Assembly (NCBI GenBank): GCA_025928515.1
Contig: JAICJI010000020.1
Location: forward strand, 1-37,002
From: Thermoleophilia bacterium
GTDB taxonomy: Bacteria; Actinomycetota; Thermoleophilia; Gaiellales; Gaiellaceae
Length of the DNA stretch: 37,002 nucleotides
Direction of reading: 5' to 3'
In this document: piece after piece, positions 30,962 to 37,002 of the stretch
Layout of the letters: each line of letters begins with the position of its first letter
Numbering within the stretch: position 1 is the stretch's first letter
Translations under genes and position numbers: made by a program
Notes under the pieces: generated by a model
Told to the model about the DNA's origin: nothing
Seen by the model: the letters and a program-made list of their open reading frames with translations, nothing else
The model's database searches: none

Positions 30962-31926
30962 TGGCGCCGATCGCATTTCGCACAGCGGTGCGCGACGCGC
31001 TCGACGAAGAGCTCGCTGCCGACGAGCGCGTCATCTTCTTCGGCGAAGACGTCGGTCTCGCCGGCGGAGTCTTCGCGACGACGACGGGCCTCTACGAGAA
31101 GTACGGCGCCGAGCGCGTCTTCGACACCCCGATCTCGGAACTCGCGCTCGCCGGTGCCGCGTTCGGCTCGGCGGTGAACGGGCTACGGCCGGTGATCGAG
31201 ATCATGTTCGGCGACTTCCTCACGCTGGCCATGGACATGCTCGTCAACCAGGCGTCGAAGTACTGGTTCCTGACCCAGGAGCAGATCAGCGTGCCACTCG
31301 TGATCCGGTCGGTCGTCGGTGCCGGCGGGCGCTTCGGCGCGATCCACTCGCAGATGCCGGCCTCCTGGTTCATGGGAGTCCCGGGCCTGAAGATCGTCGC
31401 TCCCTCGACCCCGGCGGATGCCAAGGCGCTGCTCAAGGCTGCGGTGCGAGACGACAACCCCGTGCTCTTCTTCGAGCACAAGCGTCTCTACGGACTGGAA
31501 GGCGAGGCGAATGGCGAGGTCGGACGGCTCGGCGAGGCGGCCGTCCTCCGCGACGGCTCGGACGTCACGCTCGTCACGGCGATGAAGGGGGTACATGACG
31601 CACTCGAGGCGGCAGAGCGCCTCGAGCAGGACCAGATCTCGGTCGAAGTGATCGACCTGCGCACGCTGCGACCAATCGATACCGAGACAGTGCTCGCCTC
31701 CGTGCGAAAGACGAGCCGGCTCGTCGTCGTCGAGGAAGGGCCCCTGACCGGCGGCTGGGGCGGAGAGGTTCTTGCCCGCATCACCGAGCAGGGTCTCGGC
31801 TACCTCGATGACGCCTGGCGGCTGGCGACCCCGAACACTCCGATCCCTTACAGCCCGCCCCTGGAAGACGCCTTTCTTCCCGGGCCCGAGCAGATCGTCT
31901 CCGACATCCGGCGGCGGCTACGGTGA
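30961..31926 (+). CDS. 2-oxoacid/acetoin dehydrogenase E1 component, beta subunit
   Basis: This 321-residue protein is the transketolase-type second half of E1, with FFGEDVGLAGGVFATTTGLYEKYGAERVFDTPISELALAGAAFGSAVNGLRPVIEIMFGDF, MPASWFMGVPGLKIVAPSTPADAKALLKAAVRDDNPVLFFEHKRLY, and a C-terminal DLRTLRPIDTETVLASVRKTSRLVVVEEGPLTGGWG. It forms the E1 active site with the alpha subunit. The ATG overlaps the E2 stop (TGATG). It is followed at 4 bp by the regulator gene. Confidence 0.95.
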   Translation: MAPIAFRTAVRDALDEELAADERVIFFGEDVGLAGGVFATTTGLYEKYGAERVFDTPISELALAGAAFGSAVNGLRPVIEIMFGDFLTLAMDMLVNQASKYWFLTQEQISVPLVIRSVVGAGGRFGAIHSQMPASWFMGVPGLKIVAPSTPADAKALLKAAVRDDNPVLFFEHKRLYGLEGEANGEVGRLGEAAVLRDGSDVTLVTAMKGVHDALEAAERLEQDQISVEVIDLRTLRPIDTETVLASVRKTSRLVVVEEGPLTGGWGGEVLARITEQGLGYLDDAWRLATPNTPIPYSPPLEDAFLPGPEQIVSDIRRRLR

Positions 31927-31930
31927 GCTC

Positions 31931-32551
31931 GTGACGACGACCGACCGCAGTCTCGAACCCTCGAAGGTCGGCAGGCGCCTGCGCGAGGAGCGGGAGCGGC
32001 GCGGTGTGAGCCTCCGCGAGCTCGCTCGGCGGGTTGGCGTCTCCCCGAGTCTCGTCTCGCAGATCGAGCTCGACCGCGTCAATCCGTCCGTGAGCACGCT
32101 CTACGCTCTGGTCACCGAGCTCGGACTGACCATGAGCGACGTCTTCGGAGACGAGACGCAGCGCGAGCCTCAGATCGTCCGCGCGAAGACCGAAAAGGAA
32201 GGGCTCGTCGCAACTCCCGAGACTCGAAGCGTCCTCAACCTCGCCTCGGGCGTGCGCTGGGAGCGCCTGACCCCCCAAAGCGACCCGGAGGTCGAGTTTC
32301 TCCACGTCGTCTATCCGGTCGGCGGCGAGTCATGCTCTGAGGACGCGCTCGTCACACACGGCGGGCGGGAGTACGGCTACGTCTCGAGTGGGACGCTGGG
32401 CGTGCGCGTGGGCTTCGACGAGTACGTGCTCGGCCCCGGCGCCTCGATCGCGTTCGACTCGTCTTCGCCTCACCGTCTGTGGACGATCGGCGACGAGCCG
32501 GTCTGCGCCATCTGGGTCGTCATCGGCCGGGCGGCCGACCCGCGCACGTAG
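31931..32551 (+). CDS. XRE-family regulator with C-terminal cupin sensor domain
   Basis: This 206-residue protein has an N-terminal helix-turn-helix (about 12-66; GRRLREERERRGVSLRELARRVGVSPSLVSQIELDRVNPSVSTLYALVTELG) and a C-terminal cupin barrel (about 100-200; VTHGGREYGYVSSG, GASIAFDSSSPHRLW). This pairing, like PuuR and related regulators, senses a metabolite through the cupin and controls the adjacent operon. GTG 31931 is chosen; an earlier GTG at 31923 is out of frame. It lies at the operon end and converges with the ABC importer genes. A likely binding site is in front of 25580. Confidence 0.92.
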   Translation: MTTTDRSLEPSKVGRRLREERERRGVSLRELARRVGVSPSLVSQIELDRVNPSVSTLYALVTELGLTMSDVFGDETQREPQIVRAKTEKEGLVATPETRSVLNLASGVRWERLTPQSDPEVEFLHVVYPVGGESCSEDALVTHGGREYGYVSSGTLGVRVGFDEYVLGPGASIAFDSSSPHRLWTIGDEPVCAIWVVIGRAADPRT

Positions 32552-32562
32552 AGCGGGACCGG

Positions 32563-33561
32563 TCAGCCGGTCCGGGCTTCGCCCGTGGTCGCCGGCAAGG
32601 GAGCCGGTCGGCGCCTGGCGTTGCGAATCCGAGTGATCAGCTCCGGAGCCTGGTAGAGCACGAGCGCAAGCAGGATCAGGATTCCGATGGTCATGTCGGC
32701 GTACTCGGTGGGCTGCTGGAAGAGAGGGAGCACATTGTCGATCTCGGTCAGAAAGAAGGCGGCGAGTAGCGCGCCGACGAACGACCCTTTGCCGCCGGCC
32801 AGGCTCGCGCCTCCCAGGACGGCGGCGGCGATGCTCTCGAGTGCCTGATTGCCGATGATCGGCGAGCCGACCTGCACCTCCGCCGCCAGGTAGAAGCCCG
32901 CGATCGAGGCCAGCACCGAGCAGGCGACGAAAGCCAGGAAGATGATCCGCCCGGCGGACATTCCCAAGCGCCGCGACGAAGTCGCATCCAGCCCGACCGC
33001 CCGAAGGGCGAGGCCGCCTCGAGTGCGGTAGAGCCAGAAGTCTGCGGCGAGCGCCAGAACGACGACGCCGATGAATGCGTAGGGGACGAAGCTCACACTC
33101 GAGTCGAGCACGTTCGTCACGTCCGTGTTGATCGGGCCCGTCGGGTACGCGCGCAACGCGAGCGATGCTCCCTCGAGGACGCTCAACGTGCCGAGCGTGG
33201 CCACGATCGAGGGAAGCTTGAGCACGCGGATGAGGAAGGCATTGAAGGCTCCTGTTGCCAGCCCGACCCCGACGAGCGCCAACGCTCCGGGTATGAGCGC
33301 TATCCCTGAAATGGTCGGGGTCAAGGTGAAAGAAGCGGTGACGACGCAGATCGTCATGAGCGCCGCGACGGAAACGTCGAAGCCGCCGACGAGCAGCGCG
33401 CAGACCTGGCCGAGGGAGACGATCAAGAGGGGCATCGCCTCGAGGAGCAGGCCGTTCAGATTGAGCTTGCCGAGGAACTCCGAGTGGTGCGCCTGCGTGT
33501 ATGCGCCGAGAGCGACGATCAGACCCGTCATCAGTGCCAACGGCAACCAGCCGCGTCTCAT
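32563..33561 (-). CDS. ABC sugar importer permease (RbsC-type)
   Basis: This 332-residue protein of the ribose/galactose BPD transporter permease type has about nine to ten hydrophobic spans. Conserved RbsC landmarks are LLLEAMPLLIVSLGQVCALLVGGFDVSVAALM (span 2-3), LPSIVATLGTLSVLEG, RTRGGLALRAVGLDATSSRRLGM and the C-terminal QALESIAAAVLGGASLAGGKGSFVGALLA loop that couples to the ATPase. Its ATG overlaps the ATPase stop by 4 bp (ATGA). It is the distal permease of a four-gene set; a second permease lies at 36447-37002. Confidence 0.94.
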   Translation of the reverse strand: MRRGWLPLALMTGLIVALGAYTQAHHSEFLGKLNLNGLLLEAMPLLIVSLGQVCALLVGGFDVSVAALMTICVVTASFTLTPTISGIALIPGALALVGVGLATGAFNAFLIRVLKLPSIVATLGTLSVLEGASLALRAYPTGPINTDVTNVLDSSVSFVPYAFIGVVVLALAADFWLYRTRGGLALRAVGLDATSSRRLGMSAGRIIFLAFVACSVLASIAGFYLAAEVQVGSPIIGNQALESIAAAVLGGASLAGGKGSFVGALLAAFFLTEIDNVLPLFQQPTEYADMTIGILILLALVLYQAPELITRIRNARRRPAPLPATTGEARTG

Positions 33562-35093
33562 GTCGAGCTCCTCTGGCTACTCGCCACCGCGCTTCGAGAC
33601 CCGACGATCGCTTCGACGATCCGCCGCTCCCCGAGCTCGTGGCCGGGGATCTCCTCGACGATTCGCCCTCGCGACATCACGACCACACGGTCGCAAAGCC
33701 CTGCCAGTTCGATCGGGTCGCTCGACTTTACGACGGCAGCGGTCCCCTCCTGGGTCTTCATCCGCAACGCCTCGTAGATGTCGAATCGCGCTCCAACGTC
33801 GACTCCTTGCGTGGGCTCCTCGGCGAGGATGACCTTGACGTCACCGCGCAGGAACGGCCGCATCAGCGAAACCTTCTGTTGATTGCCGCCCGAAAGCGAC
33901 TGGACGGGCTGCTCGGGCGAGGCCATGCGCACCCGGAGTCGACGGGCCAGGTCGCCGATGGCTCTGCGCTCCCGACGGTGCCCGACGACGCCGAGCCTGG
34001 CCAGCCGCCGCAGCACCTGAACCGTGGCGTTCGCTCGGACGCTCAAGACGGGGAAGAGCGCCTCCCCTCGGCGGTCGCCGCTGAGCAGCACGACGCCGGC
34101 GCGAAGAGGCCCGAGCGGCGAGCGGATGTCGAGCTCCCGTCCGTCGCACGTCGCGCCGCCCGTCGCGCGCTCGATGCCTGCGAGTGCGCGGAGGAACTGG
34201 AGCTGGCCGTTGCCCTCGGCGCCGGCGAGCCCGAGGATCTCCCCCTTTCGAAGCGCGAGGTCGATCGGGCCGAATCGCTCACCGCGTAGCCCGGAGACGG
34301 CGAGCAACACGTCAGCCTCCTCGGCCGGGGCGGGCCGCACCGGAAAGGCAACGTCGAGCGGCCGCCCGATCATGAGGGCGATCAGCTGCTCCTCGGAAAC
34401 GGCAGCGGCGTCGAAGGTTCCCTGCCCGACCCCGTCGCGGAGAACGGTGACGCGGTCGGCGACCGAAAGCACCTCGGGAAGCCGGTGGCTGACGTAGATG
34501 ATCGCGTCGCCGGCGCGCGCCCGTTCGAGGACGAGCGTCTGGAGTTTTCCGACAGCCTCCGGACCGAGGGCGGTGGTCGGCTCGTCGAGGAGGAGCACTT
34601 TCGGCCGCGTGAGAAGCGCCTTGACGACCTCCAGCAGCTGCCGCTCCGACAGGGACAGCGAGCCCATGGGGGTGGAGACGGGGATGCCGAGGTCGAACTC
34701 GGCAACGGTCTCGGCGGCCCAATGCTCTAGACGCCTGTGGGGCGGGCGCTCCCGCGGCGGCAGAGCGAGATAGAGATTTTCCGCGACGGTCAGGTCGAGG
34801 ATGTGGGAGTAATCCTGGTACGCCATGCCGAGCCCGAGACGCCGCGCCCTGGCCGGCGAAGGCCGTTTGAGGCGGGTGCCTCCGATCTCGACGAATCCCT
34901 CGTCTGGCGCGAGGAAACCGCTTGCGATGCCGAGCAGTGTCGACTTCCCGGACCCGTTCTCTCCGACCAGGGCGTGGATCTCGCCCTCGTGGCACTCGAC
35001 GCTCACGTCATGGAGCGCCTGTACCGCTCCGAACGCCTTGGAGACGTGGCCGAGTGTCAGCGCCACCGGGCGGTCGGGTCCGGGAGTCGACAT
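33558..35093 (-). CDS. ABC sugar importer double-ATPase (RbsA/MglA-type)
   Basis: This 511-residue protein has two ATPase domains. Domain 1 (1-250) has Walker A GENGSGKST (K50), a signature region LSLSERQL and Walker B VLLLDEPT (D170, E171). Domain 2 (about 260-500) has a degenerate Walker A GAEGNGQLQ, signature LSGGNQQKVSL and Walker B-like VILAEEPTQGVDVG. This is the normal layout of ribose-, galactose- and xylose-type ATPases, in which the second site is weak. In the Walker B of domain 2, the usual DEPT is EEPT. It energises both permeases. ATG 35093 begins 28 bp after the binding-protein stop. Confidence 0.94.
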   Translation of the reverse strand: MSTPGPDRPVALTLGHVSKAFGAVQALHDVSVECHEGEIHALVGENGSGKSTLLGIASGFLAPDEGFVEIGGTRLKRPSPARARRLGLGMAYQDYSHILDLTVAENLYLALPPRERPPHRRLEHWAAETVAEFDLGIPVSTPMGSLSLSERQLLEVVKALLTRPKVLLLDEPTTALGPEAVGKLQTLVLERARAGDAIIYVSHRLPEVLSVADRVTVLRDGVGQGTFDAAAVSEEQLIALMIGRPLDVAFPVRPAPAEEADVLLAVSGLRGERFGPIDLALRKGEILGLAGAEGNGQLQFLRALAGIERATGGATCDGRELDIRSPLGPLRAGVVLLSGDRRGEALFPVLSVRANATVQVLRRLARLGVVGHRRERRAIGDLARRLRVRMASPEQPVQSLSGGNQQKVSLMRPFLRGDVKVILAEEPTQGVDVGARFDIYEALRMKTQEGTAAVVKSSDPIELAGLCDRVVVMSRGRIVEEIPGHELGERRIVEAIVGSRSAVASSQRSST

Positions 35094-35121
35094 TGCAGGA
35101 TCAGCTATCCGCTCTCATCTC

Positions 35122-36426
35122 CTAGGGGTACATCCGATGCAGGAGCTTGAGCGGGATCAGCGAGGACGCGGACGCCTGCTGCGGATAGCCCTTGATGCAC
35201 ATGCTCCGCTTGGACTGCTGCTGCAGCTTGATCGGGAACACGATCGTGGGCGGGATCTTCGCGCCCTTCAGCTGCATCATGTCCGCCGTCAGAGCGACGC
35301 GGATCTGCGGATTGCCGGACGTGTAGTAGTAGATCTTGAGTTTCGGGTTCTTCAGCTTCTTCGCGAGGCAGCCAAGGGCAGCCTCATCCGTTCTGTAGGT
35401 GAATACGCCCTGGTACTTGATCCCGGCTGCCTTGTACGCCGCGTAGCCGCCCTGCGCCATGAACGCCGAGTCCTCGTAGCTCAGGCCCTTCAGGTTCGGG
35501 TACTTGGTGAGGATGCCGGCGACGATGCCCTGGACCTTCGACGGATCCCAGTTCGTCGGATCGTTCGCGACGACGTGGATCGACGGCTTCAGCGCATTCT
35601 GCTCGCACTTCTGCCAGCTGGACGAGAGCGGATTGCCGGGGAAGCCACCCATGAAGGCGACGTCGCCGGAGCTGATCAGCTTGTTGTCCACTTTCGCGAA
35701 GGCCTTGCCGAGCTTGCAGGTGTCTTCGCCGACGACTGTCGTGTAGTTCTTGCCCGGCCCGGTCACATAGCCCCAGGCGTACGTGGAGACCGGGATGCCT
35801 GCCTTCTTGGCCTGCTGGAAGACCGGGATCATCGCGTCACCGAAGTCGGGGTAGGTGACGATTGCGCTGACCTTCTGCGCGATCACCGACTTGAAGTCCG
35901 CGATCGCCTGGTTCAGGTCCGAATGTGCGCTCATGTAGATGATCTTCCCGACCTGCGGGTACGTGAGCGCCTGGAGGATGAACTCCATCTTGGACATCTG
36001 GCGGAAGACGTTCTCGCCGAAGCCCTCGACGTAGGCAACGGTGAGCTTCCCTCCGGTGCCGGTCTTGCAGACGTTGTTCTTCCAGCACTTCAGTGCCAGG
36101 CCGTAGTTGACCTTTTTCGTCGAGCGCCCGAGCCCCGCCAGCGCAACGTTGCGAGGCTGTTTCGCGGCAGGAATCAGCTTCGCGGAGAAGAGGGCGTGCG
36201 AGAGCGTCGCCGCGGGCGCCTTGTAGGTCTCACCGAAACCATGTCCCTTGCCGACGAGCTTGCCACTGTTGCCCACGAAGCCCGACGGGCCGGAGCCCAG
36301 GCCCGCGGTGCCCCATGCCGCGCCTTGTGCGACCGCAACGGCCGCAAGGGCCGAAGCGATCAGTACGACGAGCGCGACGTAACGCCCCCGCCTCCTTCTC
36401 ATGTGCGACTCGTTCCCTCCGTGCAT
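35122..36426 (-). CDS. ABC importer substrate-binding protein (periplasmic-binding type 1/4)
   Basis: This 434-residue protein starts at ATG 36426, with AAAGGAGG six bases upstream. An extension of 26 residues is rejected, since it would run through that SD. A basic N-region (MRRRRGRYVALVVLIASALAAVAVAQG) is the export signal. There is no lipobox Cys, so it is either free or held by the uncleaved signal. The body is a periplasmic-binding fold: LTVAYVEGFGENVFRQMSKM, SAIVTYPDFGDAMIPVFQQAKKAGIPVSTYAW, and FMGGFPGN, with many Cys (about 7), unusual for this fold. It binds a sugar or sugar-like ligand. The target may be the substrate of the facing operon. Confidence 0.9.
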   Translation of the reverse strand: MHGGNESHMRRRRGRYVALVVLIASALAAVAVAQGAAWGTAGLGSGPSGFVGNSGKLVGKGHGFGETYKAPAATLSHALFSAKLIPAAKQPRNVALAGLGRSTKKVNYGLALKCWKNNVCKTGTGGKLTVAYVEGFGENVFRQMSKMEFILQALTYPQVGKIIYMSAHSDLNQAIADFKSVIAQKVSAIVTYPDFGDAMIPVFQQAKKAGIPVSTYAWGYVTGPGKNYTTVVGEDTCKLGKAFAKVDNKLISSGDVAFMGGFPGNPLSSSWQKCEQNALKPSIHVVANDPTNWDPSKVQGIVAGILTKYPNLKGLSYEDSAFMAQGGYAAYKAAGIKYQGVFTYRTDEAALGCLAKKLKNPKLKIYYYTSGNPQIRVALTADMMQLKGAKIPPTIVFPIKLQQQSKRSMCIKGYPQQASASSLIPLKLLHRMYP

Positions 36427-36446
36427 GTACTGCCTCCTTTCGAGCC

Positions 36447-37002
36447 TCAGCTCTCCTGCCCACCTGTCAGCGCGCGCGGCGCCGGCCGGGCCGGTCGAAT
36501 CCACTGGCCGAGCAACGATGCGACCCGATCACCCGAGAACACCATCCCGGCGAGGATCGCCCCTCCGAAAACGACGTATTGCATTGCTGCCGACAAGCCG
36601 ACGATCAGCAGCATCTGAGTGAGAAACGTGAGTGCGAGCGCCGCGACCCAGGTCGACGTCGCGCTCGCGAGCCCGCCGGAGAGCGCAGCTCCGGCGATCA
36701 CAACGGCAGCGATCGGCGCCAGCAGATACTGCGAGCCGAAGGCGGGGTCGATGCTGCTCGAGACCCCCGCAAGCAACACCGCGGCGATCGCGTAGAGCGC
36801 GCCGGCTGCCGTGTAGGCCAGGACGACATGGGTGCGAACCCGAAGCCCCGCCATCCAGGCAGCGCGGGAGTTGGCCCCGACCGCCTGAAAATGCCGGCCG
36901 ACCGTGCTGTAGCGCAGCAGGAGCGCTACGACGATCGTGAGACCGAGACCGGTCCAGAACACCGCGCTGACACCGAGCGGCTTGCTCGTCGCCCAGGACG
37001 AC
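36447..37002 (-). CDS. ABC sugar importer permease (RbsC-type), N-terminus outside window
   Basis: 185 residues of the C-terminal half are visible and the reading frame is open to the window edge. It has GRHFQAVGANSRAAWMAGLRVRTHVVLAYTAAGALYAIAA, the coupling loop between spans, and FGSQYLLAPIAAVVIAGAALSGGLASATSTWVAALALTFL, the standard RbsC C-terminal motif. The stop is 20 bp before the binding-protein start, so they share a transcript. With the permease at 32563, the importer has two different permeases, so a heterodimeric channel is likely. Confidence 0.92.
   Translation of the reverse strand, partial: SSWATSKPLGVSAVFWTGLGLTIVVALLLRYSTVGRHFQAVGANSRAAWMAGLRVRTHVVLAYTAAGALYAIAAVLLAGVSSSIDPAFGSQYLLAPIAAVVIAGAALSGGLASATSTWVAALALTFLTQMLLIVGLSAAMQYVVFGGAILAGMVFSGDRVASLLGQWIRPARPAPRALTGGQES

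Noticed and set aside
26476-32551. DMSP breakdown cluster (DddP plus cupin lyases)
   Set aside because: The M24 and cupin families overlap with those lyases, but the M24 metal site differs and no DMSP transporter or acrylate gene is present. It is kept only as a comparison.
36427-36504. N-terminal extension of the binding protein
   Set aside because: It would run across a perfect AAAGGAGG Shine-Dalgarno and adds no signal-peptide feature.

Overview
The window is very GC-rich, densely packed DNA. Most neighbouring genes overlap by 1 to 28 bases, GTG and TTG starts are common, and it carries ECF sigma factors, an IclR regulator, an actinobacterial-type class III cyclase and secreted Ser/Thr-rich proteins. 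This suggests a high-GC actinobacterium, possibly a soil Thermoleophilia-like lineage. That placement is inferred from composition and gene style, because no rRNA or marker gene is present. I saw no tRNA, rRNA, CRISPR array, insertion sequence or phage gene. The longest gene-free stretch is 141 bp (25439-25579), so no gap exceeds 300 bp.

Region 1 (1-12059) is a divergent catabolic cluster around a 55-bp promoter region (4810-4864). The leftward operon encodes an HpcH/HpaI-type aldolase, a dihydroorotate-dehydrogenase-like flavoprotein, a cytochrome P450, the alpha (LigA) and beta (LigB) parts of a protocatechuate-4,5-dioxygenase-like ring-cleavage enzyme, and a DUF6282 amidohydrolase cut by the window edge. 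The rightward operon encodes an APC permease, aldehyde dehydrogenase, class III aminotransferase, IclR regulator, small cupin, group II PLP decarboxylase and an O-methyltransferase. Together they look like uptake and breakdown of an aromatic amine or amino acid: the side chain is removed by decarboxylase, transaminase and ALDH, the ring is prepared by the P450, opened by LigAB and processed by hydrolase and aldolase. The substrate is not known.

Region 2 (12060-25438) is mixed chromosomal content: two small membrane proteins, a saccharopine-dehydrogenase-like enzyme, an M29 aminopeptidase, a secreted beta-rich protein next to an ECF sigma factor with a fused membrane/Ser-Thr tail, a secreted TIM-barrel protein, a secreted phosphoesterase, a stand-alone cyclase domain, an MFS exporter, two small enzymes, an MmcQ/YjbR protein, and a second ECF sigma factor with a membrane anti-sigma-like partner and an anchored surface protein. 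The last sigma gene and the surface-protein gene share a near-identical promoter (GGAACC-N17-GTAGT) placed so that both mRNAs would be leaderless.

Region 3 (25580-37002) is a second catabolic operon: a beta-hydroxyacid dehydrogenase, an atypical M24 pita-bread protein, a bicupin, E1-alpha, E2 and E1-beta of a 2-oxoacid/acetoin-type dehydrogenase (no E3 here) and an XRE-cupin regulator. It converges on a leftward ribose-type ABC importer: a permease cut by the window edge, a substrate-binding protein, a double ATPase and a second permease. The importer probably supplies the substrate of this operon. The M24 protein (metal-ligand Asp to Cys) and the E2 (HxxxDG to HxxxYG) both carry substitutions at key positions.
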